Assembly (NCBI GenBank): GCA_003163855.1
Contig: PLRJ01000121.1
Coordinates: 22,659 to 58,531 of the forward strand
Origin: Bryobacterales bacterium
GTDB lineage: Bacteria; Acidobacteriota; Terriglobia; Bryobacterales; Bryobacteraceae
DNA length: 35,873 nucleotides
Direction of reading: 5' to 3'
Shown here: positions 15,670 to 24,160 of the stretch, piece by piece
Layout: every line of letters begins with the position of its first letter
Numbering within the stretch: position 1 is the first letter of the stretch
The notes under the pieces: generated by a model
Told to the model about the DNA's origin: nothing
Seen by the model: the letters and a program-made list of their open reading frames with translations, nothing else
Databases searched by the model: none
Position numbers and translations under genes: made by a program

Positions 15670-16628
15670 ACTGGAACGCGAAACCGATTTTGGCCATCCG
15701 GCTAGGCGCCATGGGCGACGTCATTCATGCCCTGCCGGCGGTCGCCAGTTTAAAGAAATCATTCCCGCTGCAACGGCTGGTCTGGGCGGTAGCTCCGAAA
15801 TGGATCCCGCTTTTAGAGGGAAATCCCTACGTGGATGAAATCCTGCCGTTCCAGCGGAGAAACTGGACCCAGGTATCGGAATCGTGGAAGCGCTTGCGCC
15901 GTGTTCAGCCCGATCTGGCAGTGGATTTTCAAGGCCTGGTGCAGTCGGCACTCGTTGGACGCGCTGCTGCAGCGCGCTGTTTTGTCGGCCTGGATGGCCA
16001 ACTCGCGCGTGAATGGGCCGCATCGCTGCTATACAACAAAACAGTTCATGCAGTGGGTCCGCATCGGGTGCAACGCTGCCTGCAATTGGCAGAAGCTGCC
16101 GGAGCCAAGGTACTGACGGAAGAGGCATGGATACCCGCGGGCTCGCCCGAAGGTGAATTACCAACAATTCCTTTCGTCCTCACCAATCCCTTTGCAGGCT
16201 GGATCAGCAAGCAGTGGCCTCTCGAGTTTTATGATCAGCTTGGAGCGCTGCTGGTGGCGGAAGGATATGCACTCGTAGCCAACGTTCCGGAAGCGCGTGC
16301 CGGTGAACTCTGCCGCTTTCGCAACCTTCATCCGCACGTTTCTTCGCTAGCGGGGCTCATTGATGCCACCCGCAAGGCAGCTGCCGTCATCGGCGTAGAC
16401 AGCGGCCCGCTGCACCTGGCGGCTGCCCTGCATAAGCGTGGCGTCGCCATATACGGACCCACTGATCCGGCCCAGACAGGACCCTACCGGAGTGCCCTGA
16501 AAGTTTTGCGGGCCGACAATGTGCGAAATAGTTATAAGCGTGAAGACGAAATTCACCCGAGCATGAAGATTATAAGCGTCGAAATGGTAGCGGATGCTCT
16601 TCGCGCTTCAGAGTTGGTGAACTCTTGA
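15666..16628 (+). CDS. waaC: Lipopolysaccharide heptosyltransferase I (GT9)
   Basis: This 320-residue protein is a second GT9 enzyme. AIRLGAMGDVIHALPAVASL is the WaaC-like N-terminal signature. NPYVDEILPF and DFQGLVQSALVG follow, and VIGVDSGPLHLAAALHKRGVAIYGPTDP is the nucleotide-sugar site. It probably transfers the first heptose to Kdo in the LPS inner core. The start overlaps the waaF stop (ATGA), and its own stop overlaps the next start (TTGA), so the three genes form a tight operon. The I/II assignment is by motif resemblance only; exact acceptors could differ in this lineage. Confidence 0.88.
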   Translation: MNWNAKPILAIRLGAMGDVIHALPAVASLKKSFPLQRLVWAVAPKWIPLLEGNPYVDEILPFQRRNWTQVSESWKRLRRVQPDLAVDFQGLVQSALVGRAAAARCFVGLDGQLAREWAASLLYNKTVHAVGPHRVQRCLQLAEAAGAKVLTEEAWIPAGSPEGELPTIPFVLTNPFAGWISKQWPLEFYDQLGALLVAEGYALVANVPEARAGELCRFRNLHPHVSSLAGLIDATRKAAAVIGVDSGPLHLAAALHKRGVAIYGPTDPAQTGPYRSALKVLRADNVRNSYKREDEIHPSMKIISVEMVADALRASELVNS

Positions 16629-17200
16629 TTGAGATGCAGGCAGGCGCCCCTCAATACTGGTTTCCCAAAAAGTACGCTGACTTTGTCCAGCGTCTGCGCG
16701 TACCTTGCGGGTTCCTTCTGCTAGCTACCTTTGCCTGGTTTTCCCAGCCGACCCCTCTTTCCATGATGGTGGGCCTGCCGGTCTCGTTCCTTGGATTGCT
16801 CCTGCGCGGATGGGCCGCCGGTCACCTGGCTAAGAACAGGGAGCTTGCCGCCTCCGGACCTTATGCCTACATGCGAAATCCTCTCTACGCCGGTACGTTG
16901 ATCACGGCTTCGGGCATCGTCATCGCCTCGCAATCCCTATGGCTGGTTTTAATTTTTGCCGCCGTCTTCCTACTCGTCTACCTGCCGGCGATTGAACTGG
17001 AAGAGCAGCACCTGCGTACAATTTTCCCGAACTACGCCGACTATGCCGCTCGCGTAAACCGTTTTCTGCCCTTCTCAAAATGGACGAATGGTGCAACCAA
17101 ATTTTCATGGCCATTGTATACGCGCAACGAAGAATGGAAGGCATCACTCGGCTTTATGCTCGCCGCGGCCTGGCTTGGATTGAAATGCTGGTTGCTGTGA
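16625..17200 (+). CDS. ICMT/PEMT-like membrane methyltransferase
   Basis: This 191-residue protein has about four or five membrane segments and the isoprenylcysteine carboxyl methyltransferase-like signature. ASGPYAYMRNPLYAG is the SAM-binding loop, and ELEEQHLRTIFPNYADYAARVNRFLP is the C-terminal block. Family members methylate lipids, small hydrophobic substrates or isoprenylated cysteines; bacterial substrates are mostly unknown. The frame begins with a TTG that overlaps the waaC stop (TTGA); an in-frame ATG at 16634 is an alternative. Its coupling to the two heptosyltransferases suggests work on lipid A, the core or its carrier, but that is inference. Confidence 0.87.
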   Translation: MIEMQAGAPQYWFPKKYADFVQRLRVPCGFLLLATFAWFSQPTPLSMMVGLPVSFLGLLLRGWAAGHLAKNRELAASGPYAYMRNPLYAGTLITASGIVIASQSLWLVLIFAAVFLLVYLPAIELEEQHLRTIFPNYADYAARVNRFLPFSKWTNGATKFSWPLYTRNEEWKASLGFMLAAAWLGLKCWLL

Positions 17201-17212
17201 TACGCTTTCGCC

Positions 17213-18172
17213 ATGAGAGTAGGATGCTTCACCCCGCTGCTGTCGCAGTTTCCACTTGAGAAAGTTCTTGAAAAGCTTAAGAAGCTGAATATTAATACCG
17301 TCGAGTTAGGCACCGGTAACTACCCGGGCGATCCGCATTGCAAGCTGTCCATGCTGGACAATGCAGCAGAATTGAAAGACTTCAAGAAATTGTTGGACGA
17401 CCACGGCGTCAGCATCAGTGCGTTGAGTTGCCATGGCAATTCATTGCATCCCGATGCCGCGCTGGCCAAGGGTTTTGCCGATACCAGCAAGCGCACCATC
17501 GAACTGGCGTCCAAACTCGGCGTGCCCGTGGTTATTGATTTCTCAGGCTGTCCCGGCGACAGCGATACCGCCAAATATCCGAACTGGGTAACCTGTCCTT
17601 GGCCCACCGAGTATCTTGACGTCCTGGATTGGCAATGGGAAAAGAAGGTGACTCCGTTCTGGCTGGAGCACGGCAAATTCGCCAAAGATCACGGCGTAAA
17701 AATAGCCATCGAGATGCATCCAGGATTTGTCGTTTATAGTCCCGAAACCATGTTGAAACTGCGCGCCATTGCTGGCGATAGCGTCGGCTGCAACTACGAT
17801 CCAAGCCACATGTTCTGGCAAGGTATAGATCCCATCGCCGCGGTGCGTGTTTTAGGCGACGCCATTTTCCACGTGCATGCCAAAGATACGCAGATTTACG
17901 ACTACAATCTGCCTAAGACCGGCGTCCTCGACACCAAGAAGTACACCGATGAAAAGAACCGCGCCTGGATCTTCCGCGCCTGCGGCTACGGCCACCCGTA
18001 CGGATGGTGGAAGGAATTCATCTCTACCCTGCGCATGTACGATTACGACTATGTGCTCTCCATCGAGCATGAAGACACGCTGATGTCACCGGATGAAGGG
18101 CTTACAAAGGCGGCAGATTTCCTGAACTCCATCATTATTCGCGAACAACCCGCAGCCCCTTGGTGGGTTTAA
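17213..18172 (+). CDS. Sugar phosphate isomerase/epimerase (TIM barrel)
   Basis: This 319-residue protein is a xylose-isomerase-like TIM-barrel member. The metal-ligand strand ends are IAIEMHPGF (Glu), CNYDPSHMFWQG (Asp and His), FHVHAKD (His) and LSIEHED (Glu). The motif WPTEYLDVLDWQWEKKVTPFW and the final region RACGYGHPYGWWKEFISTLR are typical of the large acidobacterial and planctomycete branch that acts on free sugars or inositols. The gene follows the ICMT-like gene by 12 bp and may belong to the same transcript, though a catabolic role looks more likely than LPS synthesis. It ends six bases from the stop of the convergent nucleotidyltransferase-GmhB gene. Confidence 0.92.
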   Translation: MRVGCFTPLLSQFPLEKVLEKLKKLNINTVELGTGNYPGDPHCKLSMLDNAAELKDFKKLLDDHGVSISALSCHGNSLHPDAALAKGFADTSKRTIELASKLGVPVVIDFSGCPGDSDTAKYPNWVTCPWPTEYLDVLDWQWEKKVTPFWLEHGKFAKDHGVKIAIEMHPGFVVYSPETMLKLRAIAGDSVGCNYDPSHMFWQGIDPIAAVRVLGDAIFHVHAKDTQIYDYNLPKTGVLDTKKYTDEKNRAWIFRACGYGHPYGWWKEFISTLRMYDYDYVLSIEHEDTLMSPDEGLTKAADFLNSIIIREQPAAPWWV

Positions 18173-18178
18173 GCTGCC

Positions 18179-19210
18179 TTAGCGACTTAGCTGTTCAATC
18201 GATTTGATAGCAACTTGCGCAGCTTCCGTGATGCTCATAGCCGGGTAAGCGTGCCTGGAAGGACCAACATACAACTCCTTGCAGCCCGCCGCTTGTGCGG
18301 CCTCCAGATCGGCTACGCTGTCGCCGATGACGAAACAACGCTCCGGCGGGATATTCTCATCGCGCAACGCGCGCAGAATCATACCTGGAGCGGGTTTGCG
18401 GCACTCGCAGGTGTCGGCTAGAGAATGCGGGCAGAAATAAATTTTGGCGATGGACACGCCTGCCTTGCCCAACTCGCGCAGCAGCTTACGATTCCCGTCG
18501 ATGAAGTCGCGATAGCCGAAGTAGCCCAAGCCGATGCCCTGCTGATTGCTCACCAGGCATAAACGAAATCCGGCCGCCTGCAAGCTCAGCAGCGCCTCCA
18601 CCACTCCAGGAAGCAGTTCCACCTCTGTCGGATCAAAGCAAGCATCGCGCACGAGTGTTCCATCACGATCGAGCAGCGCCAATCCACGCGCCGGGCTATT
18701 CGTCTTTTTGTCCGGTGAAGCGTGAACGGCCAGAGCTTGAATGCGCTCGAACATCGAAGTTGTACTGGCGGCGAATTGTGGCGGGATCAGGACGGTCTGG
18801 CCGCCATACTCCTCCACCACCGAACTTGAGCGCAATGCTCCAGCCTTGTAATCTCCGCCCTTAATATAGAAATCCGGCTTCCAGCGCAGGATCAGCGATA
18901 ACGGCCGGTCTTCTTCCAAAACGGTCACGCGATCGACGCTAGCCATCGATGCGACGACGAAGGCGCGCTCGTTCCAGGGATTCACCGGGCGCAGCGGATT
19001 CTTATAGCGGCGAATGGAATCGTCACTGTTGACGGCCACCAACAAAACGTCGCAAGAGCGGCGCGCTTCGGCCAGATACTGCGCGTGACCGGCGTGCATG
19101 ACGTCGAATGCCCCGCAAGTGAAACCTATGCGTCTACCCGCCGCGCGTTCCGACAAAACCCATTCGTCCACTTCTGCGAGGGTCAGAATTCGGTCAGGGG
19201 CGCTAATCAC
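18179..19210 (-). CDS. Fusion of heptose-1-phosphate adenylyltransferase and heptose-1,7-bisphosphate phosphatase (HldE-C/GmhB)
   Basis: This 343-residue protein combines two enzymes of ADP-heptose synthesis. Residues 1 to about 160 form an HldE C-terminal-type cytidylyltransferase domain. It has CGAFDVMHAGHAQYL (HxGH at 39-42), VNSDDSIRR, RPVN and IKGGDY near residue 120, all intact. From about residue 175 a HAD phosphatase of the GmhB type begins with LLDRDGTL (nucleophile Asp181, acid Asp183). It continues with SNQQGIG, a CPHSLADTCECRKP zinc loop and GDSVADLEAA. The protein should remove the 7-phosphate and adenylylate heptose-1-phosphate. The GTG at 19210 overlaps the upstream stop by eight bases; a TTG at 19252 is the alternative start. 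Confidence 0.9.
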   Translation of the reverse strand: MISAPDRILTLAEVDEWVLSERAAGRRIGFTCGAFDVMHAGHAQYLAEARRSCDVLLVAVNSDDSIRRYKNPLRPVNPWNERAFVVASMASVDRVTVLEEDRPLSLILRWKPDFYIKGGDYKAGALRSSSVVEEYGGQTVLIPPQFAASTTSMFERIQALAVHASPDKKTNSPARGLALLDRDGTLVRDACFDPTEVELLPGVVEALLSLQAAGFRLCLVSNQQGIGLGYFGYRDFIDGNRKLLRELGKAGVSIAKIYFCPHSLADTCECRKPAPGMILRALRDENIPPERCFVIGDSVADLEAAQAAGCKELYVGPSRHAYPAMSITEAAQVAIKSIEQLSR

Positions 19211-20615
19211 CAGCCTGTCCCGCGTGCAACTTGGCCGTTTCTTGAAGCTCAATCAATTCGCCGGACCAGGCTTGGGTCCAATCTCCGGGATAGCCGTTAA
19301 GGGCGAGAACGACGTCCGGAATGATGGTCGCTAGCAAATGATCTACGTGCGGCGAATCGCAGATAACTACCGCATCGGAAAACACCAGCGACGCCAGCAC
19401 ATAAGCGCGCACGGCTTGATCTTGAACCGCAGCCGTGGCGCTGTCGCTCTCCAACCCCACCACCAACCGGTCGCAGTGCGTGCGTGCCTTCTCCAGCCGC
19501 ACCAGGTCAGCCTGAGAGATCCGGTCGAACACTCCGAATACGAACCCGATGCGCAATCCCATGCGCTTCCACATGCGTGCCCGCTCGCCCGCTTCGTCCG
19601 CTCGCAGTACTTTGTCGCTTGCGCTTAGAGCCGACTGCTGTTCAATTTCGTTCACAATCTCCGATCGATCCACGACCGCAGTTCCCATCTTGCCGACAAC
19701 AATCCCAGCCGCAATATTCGCGATGGCAACGGCTTCTTCGATCTTGGCGCCGGAACCGAGCGCAGCAGCCAATGCAGATGCCACCGTATCGCCCGCACCC
19801 GAAACTTCGAAAACTTCGCGCGCGAGAGCCGGGAACGTAAACGGTTGGCCGTCTCTGGGAACCACCAGCATTCCCTCAGACCCCCGCGTCACCAGGATGT
19901 ATTCCGATTCGGTCTGCTGCAGCAGCTTGCGCGCGGCCGTTTCCTGACTAGACGTGTCGTTTACGGGCAGTCCCGTGGCTTCGCCTAACTCCTTCAGGTT
20001 GGGTTTGATCAGAGTGGCATGACGGTAGCGGCTAAAGTCGCGGCCCTTCGGATCGACAATCACCGGCTTGCCCAACGCGCGCGCCTCACGTATAAATTCG
20101 CCCGCCAAATTATCCGTCAGCATGCCCTTGGCATAATCGGACAACACCACGATGGTGCACTCTCTGACCGTTTCTCTGAACTTCGCGAGAATCCCCTGCA
20201 GGCTTTCAGTTGAAATCGCTTGCGTGGTCTCGTTGTCGGCGCGCAGCAACTGCTGGCCGTGCGCGATATAGCGGACCTTCACCGGCGTCTTCCGCTCCCG
20301 TTCGGGCAGCAGATGCGTCTGGCAGCGCGGCACCACATCCAGCAGTGAGCTAATTTCGCCGCCTGCGGCATCGTCGCCGGTGACGGAGAAAACACGAATG
20401 CCGCACCCTAAGGCGCCCAGATTGCGCACCACGTTCCCCAGGCCACCCAGCATGGATTGCTGGGAACGGATGCGCAGCACTGGTATCGGCGCTTCGGGAG
20501 AAATGCGGCTGACATCGCCATAAATGAAATGGTCGAGCATCAGATCGCCTACGCAACCAACTATCGCCGCGTCCAGACGTTCGACCAAAGGAATCAAGTG
20601 CCGATCCTTACTCAT
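19203..20615 (-). CDS. hldE: HldE-like heptose-7-phosphate kinase with degenerate nucleotidyltransferase domain
   Basis: This 470-residue protein has the full length and order of bifunctional HldE. Residues 1 to about 320 form a ribokinase-fold D-glycero-beta-D-manno-heptose-7-phosphate kinase. It has GDLMLDHFIYGDVSRISPEAP, LGGLGNVVRNLGALG, DPKGRDFSRYRHATLIKPN and the anion hole/catalytic base in FEVSGAGDTVASALA. Residues from about 352 align with the nucleotidyltransferase domain, but its HxGH is replaced by SQAD (367-370, in FDRISQADLV) and its KGGDY by LNGYPGD. The kinase looks active, while the transferase looks dead. The following gene supplies an intact transferase. The start overlaps the gmhA stop by four bases (ATGA). 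Confidence 0.9.
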   Translation of the reverse strand: MSKDRHLIPLVERLDAAIVGCVGDLMLDHFIYGDVSRISPEAPIPVLRIRSQQSMLGGLGNVVRNLGALGCGIRVFSVTGDDAAGGEISSLLDVVPRCQTHLLPERERKTPVKVRYIAHGQQLLRADNETTQAISTESLQGILAKFRETVRECTIVVLSDYAKGMLTDNLAGEFIREARALGKPVIVDPKGRDFSRYRHATLIKPNLKELGEATGLPVNDTSSQETAARKLLQQTESEYILVTRGSEGMLVVPRDGQPFTFPALAREVFEVSGAGDTVASALAAALGSGAKIEEAVAIANIAAGIVVGKMGTAVVDRSEIVNEIEQQSALSASDKVLRADEAGERARMWKRMGLRIGFVFGVFDRISQADLVRLEKARTHCDRLVVGLESDSATAAVQDQAVRAYVLASLVFSDAVVICDSPHVDHLLATIIPDVVLALNGYPGDWTQAWSGELIELQETAKLHAGQAGD

Positions 20616-21232
20616 GAAAGCCCTAAACGGTGTTCAATTTCCGTACAAAGAATGTGCCCCAATAGAATATGCATTTCCTGGATCCTGGCGGTTTCGTCGC
20701 TGGGAACAACAATCAGAGGATCGGCGATGCCCCTGAGCCTGCCGCCATCCCTGCCCGCGAACGCGGCCGCCGTCATGCCCTTGCGGGCGGCACAGGCTAG
20801 AGCCAAAACTACGTTAGGGCTATTGCCCGAAGTGGAAAACCCGAGCGCTACGTCACCGCTCTGCCCCAAAGCTTCCAATTGGCGCGCGAAAACCTGCTCG
20901 AACCCTAAATCATTTCCGCACGCCGTCAAAACACTGGAATCGGTAGTCAAAGCGATTCCTGCCAGAGCCCGGCGGTCCTTAATGAACCGGATGGACAGCT
21001 CGGCCGCAAGATGCTGGGCATCGGCCGCGCTGCCCCCGTTGCCGAAAAAGAAAATCCGTTTGCCATCTTCCAGCGCCTTGGCTGCTTTTTCGCTCAATTG
21101 CTCCATGCTTTTTGAGCAGGCTTCTTTGGTCGCCTCAAACGCCTGCAAGTGCCGCGCGAAACAATCGTCAAAAATGTTCAAATCCAAAGTAAGCCGCCGC
21201 GCATACCATCCCAAATTTATCTTTATGTCCAA
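20612..21232 (-). CDS. gmhA: Phosphoheptose isomerase (sedoheptulose-7-phosphate isomerase)
   Basis: This SIS-domain protein of up to 206 residues converts sedoheptulose 7-phosphate into D-glycero-D-manno-heptose 7-phosphate, the first committed step towards LPS heptose. The signatures are FFFGNGGSAADAQHLAAELSIRF with the catalytic Glu, LTTDSSVLTACGNDLGFEQVF, FSTSGNSPNV, and EMHILLGHILCTEIEH with the catalytic His. The frame starts at a TTG (21232); further TTG codons lie a few residues in, so the exact N-terminus is uncertain. It is the first gene of the gmhA-hldE-nucleotidyltransferase/gmhB operon and is divergent from the GT2 gene, 88 bp away. Confidence 0.93.
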   Translation of the reverse strand: MDIKINLGWYARRLTLDLNIFDDCFARHLQAFEATKEACSKSMEQLSEKAAKALEDGKRIFFFGNGGSAADAQHLAAELSIRFIKDRRALAGIALTTDSSVLTACGNDLGFEQVFARQLEALGQSGDVALGFSTSGNSPNVVLALACAARKGMTAAAFAGRDGGRLRGIADPLIVVPSDETARIQEMHILLGHILCTEIEHRLGLS

Positions 21233-21320
21233 GTATAAGGGCTATCCGCCTGTCGCCAAACGAGACCGGCGCCGATGAAGAAATTAGACCGATTGATAGA
21301 GTAAGGGCAACCCAACTTCT

Positions 21321-22472
21321 ATGCACTGGCCTATGCCGGTACTCGTCTTCCTTTGGAGCGCAGCCTTCGTACTGTACGTCCTGATCGGCTATCCGCTGCT
21401 CCTGGCCGCGTGGGCGCGCGGTCATGCCCAGCCTATTCGCAAAGAGTTTTTCCCAAGACGTGTCAGCATCATTGTTCCTGTACGTAACGGAGCGGCCTGG
21501 ATTGAATCTAAAATCCAGTCACTTCTACTTAGTGACTATCCGGAGGGTTTGCTAGATATCTTGTTTGTTTCCGACGGTTCTACTGACGCTACTAACCAGT
21601 TAGTGGCCGAATACCCCGATTCCCGCGTTCGTCTACTTGCCTTGGAAGGGGGTGGAAAAGCCAGAGCTGTCAGCTCCGCCTTCCAGCATGTGGATGGCGA
21701 AGTGCTGGTATTGACTGACGTCCGGCAAAGCTTCCATCCGGCTGCCATACGTTACATGGTTTCGTGCTTCGCAGATGCTTCAGTGGGCGTCGTGACTGGC
21801 GAATTAGTAATCCGGGAAGGCAATAACCAAGAAGAACACAACACCGGGCTCTATTGGAAATATGAAAAGTGGATTCGCCGTAATTTAAACCGCATAGACG
21901 CCATGCTGGGTGCCACCGGTTCTATTTATGCGATTCGGCGCGAACTGGCTGTGCCTATGCCTGACGACATCCTGCTGGACGATGTTTATCTTCCCTTCAT
22001 TGCGGCGTTCAAGGGGCACCGAATCTATTTTGAAGACGAAGCTAAAGCGTATGACCTGCCGACGTCACTTAACTCCGAGTTCTGGCGGAAAGTGCGGACT
22101 CAAGCGGGCGTTTACCAGATTATGAAACACTTTCCCGCTCTCATATCACCTTTGAACCGGCGGTTTATTCACTTCCTATCGCATAAGCTTGGAAGACTTT
22201 TCCTGCCTTTCGCCATGCTGGCAGTTGCGATATCCTCCTTTTGGCTTCCTGAGCCGTCGCGCGTTCTCATGCTCAGCTTGCAAGCTATTTTTTATGGATT
22301 GGCCGTCCTCGACCCGGTCATTCCTGAGGGTTCGCCTCTCAAGCGAATCTCGGCAGTTATCCGCGCCTTTGTGGTACTGGTTGCGGCCGCCGCTTGTGCT
22401 CTTACTGTCTTTATCCGCCCCGCACGCTCACTGTGGAGAGAAACACAGGTTAGCGCGGTGCAAGGCAAATAG
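21321..22472 (+). CDS. Membrane glycosyltransferase family 2
   Basis: This 383-residue protein has one N-terminal membrane segment and about three C-terminal ones around a GT-A domain. The motifs are VSIIVPVRNGAAWIESKI, FVSDGSTDAT (residues 83-91), LTDVRQ near 132 at the DxD position, MLGATGSIYAIRR, and LLDDVYLPFIA with the catalytic acidic pair at 220-221. KVRTQAGVYQ stands where processive enzymes have QxxRW. It resembles the synthase-like GT2 enzymes that build surface polysaccharides at the inner membrane. The neighbours point to LPS core or O-chain assembly. The gene is followed eight bases later by an FkbM-like gene. Confidence 0.9.
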   Translation: MHWPMPVLVFLWSAAFVLYVLIGYPLLLAAWARGHAQPIRKEFFPRRVSIIVPVRNGAAWIESKIQSLLLSDYPEGLLDILFVSDGSTDATNQLVAEYPDSRVRLLALEGGGKARAVSSAFQHVDGEVLVLTDVRQSFHPAAIRYMVSCFADASVGVVTGELVIREGNNQEEHNTGLYWKYEKWIRRNLNRIDAMLGATGSIYAIRRELAVPMPDDILLDDVYLPFIAAFKGHRIYFEDEAKAYDLPTSLNSEFWRKVRTQAGVYQIMKHFPALISPLNRRFIHFLSHKLGRLFLPFAMLAVAISSFWLPEPSRVLMLSLQAIFYGLAVLDPVIPEGSPLKRISAVIRAFVVLVAAAACALTVFIRPARSLWRETQVSAVQGK

Positions 22473-22480
22473 GGGAACGT

Positions 22481-23296
22481 ATGTCCGTTCATCGAACTCT
22501 TCATCGCAAAATTATGGGGTTGGCATCGACATTTGGCCCGACCAATTCGGCTGTGAAATCCTGGCTGAAGTTAAGCTGCCAGCAGCAAGGCTGCCAACTC
22601 GTGACGCATCCGTATGTTTGGTCGTTGAAGAAGGACCATCAGGTTATTCGTTTGGCACCGCGCCATTACGCCTACATCCCCTATGTGGCCAGCCGGTTCG
22701 AGCGCTATTTTGACAGCCTGGTGCCGGAAGTGATGGGTGGCGACTCGGTGCTGGATTTCTCGCATGTTCGCACCGACACCTATCGCAAGCCAGGCCTCAC
22801 CTTTGAATCGTCAGCCTGTCCAGAAGAAGCCGACGTGCTGGATTCATACCTGGAGTTACACAAGCCGTCGCGCGATCACCTGGCGTTCGATATTGGCGCG
22901 CGCTGCGGCGTATCCACCTATATTCTTTCCCAATTAGCGGGCGAAGTGGTGGCTTTCGAAAACGATCCGCTGGCGATAGATATTCTGGACCGCAACATCA
23001 AGCGTCACGATATGCGCAACGTGACGCTGGTGAAGGGAGTTCCTAAGCTGGCGGAAGCTTTTTCCACCTGGGGCATACCCTCGTTCTGCAAAATTTCGAT
23101 CGACGGAGATGAGCCAAGATACCTTACGGCTGCGCAAAAAGTTCTGACGGAATGTGAAACGCATCTCGCTATCCGCACCACCCACGAAGCCCTGGGACTT
23201 TGCAATCAGGCCAAGGTAGAACAGATCCTCCAGCAGTGCGGCTTCGAAGTTAAGTCTGACGCGCTGCTAGGCACAACCTCTGCGTGGCCGGCATAG
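22481..23296 (+). CDS. FkbM-like SAM-dependent methyltransferase
   Basis: This 271-residue protein has a class I methyltransferase core in its C-terminal half. LAFDIGARCGVSTYILSQLAG (start near residue 134) is the SAM motif. VVAFENDPLAIDILDRNIKRH supplies the acidic ribose-binding residue, and SFCKISIDGDEPRYL corresponds to the FkbM KxDxEGxE block. The final VEQILQQCGFEV is the usual FkbM end. FkbM-type enzymes often O-methylate sugars or fatty-acid chains. The N-terminal 110 residues are not recognised. It follows the GT2 gene by eight bases, so it may methylate the glycan made there (inference). Confidence 0.8.
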   Translation: MSVHRTLHRKIMGLASTFGPTNSAVKSWLKLSCQQQGCQLVTHPYVWSLKKDHQVIRLAPRHYAYIPYVASRFERYFDSLVPEVMGGDSVLDFSHVRTDTYRKPGLTFESSACPEEADVLDSYLELHKPSRDHLAFDIGARCGVSTYILSQLAGEVVAFENDPLAIDILDRNIKRHDMRNVTLVKGVPKLAEAFSTWGIPSFCKISIDGDEPRYLTAAQKVLTECETHLAIRTTHEALGLCNQAKVEQILQQCGFEVKSDALLGTTSAWPA

Positions 23297-23353
23297 ATTT
23301 CCAAAACAGAAGCGGGCACGATACTATGTCTCAAGTCGAACCCGTTCTCTACG

Positions 23354-24118
23354 ATGTCAACGTTTACTCCCCAACTCGCCGGGAAGCTGGCACTAATTAC
23401 AGGCGCAAGTAAAGGCCTTGGCCGCGCCATGGCACTCGCGCTGGCGCAGGCCGGTGCCACCATCGCCCTCGTTTCGCGTGATCAGGCGAAACTTGCCTCT
23501 GTCAAAGCAGAGGTTCAGGCGCTCAACGGAAAGGCCGAGCTATTCATCGCCGACGTGCGTCAAGAGGCGCAGGTGGCGACGCTCGAAAAAGAAGTGACCG
23601 CGCGCTGTGGTCCGGCACAGATCCTTATCAACAACGCCGGCATCAACATCCGGAAAAACCTGACCGAATTCACCCTCGACGAATGGCAGAGCGTGATTGA
23701 CACGAATCTCACCAGCGTCTTTCTGCTTTGCCGCGCGTTCGTCCCCCATATGCGTGGTACTGGGTATGGACGAATCCTCAACATGACGTCTATCATGAGT
23801 CACATCTCGCTGCCGCAACGCAGCGCGTATTCGGCCAGTAAAGCGGCGCTGCTAGGGCTTACTAAAGCGCTGGCGCTGGAACTGGCCACGGAAGGCGTCA
23901 CTGTCAATGGAATCAGCCCGGGACCATTCGCTACGGAAATGAATCAAGTTCTCATACAAAATCCCGAAGCCAACGCGCAATTCCTGTCCAGCATTCCGGT
24001 GGGCCGCTGGGGCAAAGTGGAAGATATTGGTTCGCTCGCGCTTTTCTTGTGCTCCGATGCGGGCTCGTTTATCACCGGCACCGACATTCTTATCGATGGC
24101 GGCTGGTGCGCCCGCTAA
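23354..24118 (+). CDS. Short-chain dehydrogenase/reductase
   Basis: This 254-residue classical SDR shows every standard motif: TGASKGLGRAMA for the dinucleotide, NNAGI, the catalytic Ser in NMTSIMSH, YSASKAALLG with Tyr and Lys, and ISPGPFATEMN after the active site. The sequence ends with SFITGTDILIDGGW. It resembles gluconate 5-dehydrogenase or 3-oxoacyl-ACP-reductase-type enzymes. The following transporter, 42 bp downstream, is of a type that often carries sugar acids, which favours a sugar-acid oxidoreductase (inference). No strong ribosome site is seen before the ATG. Confidence 0.92.
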   Translation: MSTFTPQLAGKLALITGASKGLGRAMALALAQAGATIALVSRDQAKLASVKAEVQALNGKAELFIADVRQEAQVATLEKEVTARCGPAQILINNAGINIRKNLTEFTLDEWQSVIDTNLTSVFLLCRAFVPHMRGTGYGRILNMTSIMSHISLPQRSAYSASKAALLGLTKALALELATEGVTVNGISPGPFATEMNQVLIQNPEANAQFLSSIPVGRWGKVEDIGSLALFLCSDAGSFITGTDILIDGGWCAR

Positions 24119-24160
24119 AACGTTTCGCCATGTAAGCAAATTATTATGCCTGGAGAAAAA

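Noticed and set aside
19203..20615. Fully bifunctional HldE
   Set aside because: The nucleotidyltransferase half lacks HxGH and KGGDY, so only the kinase activity is supported.
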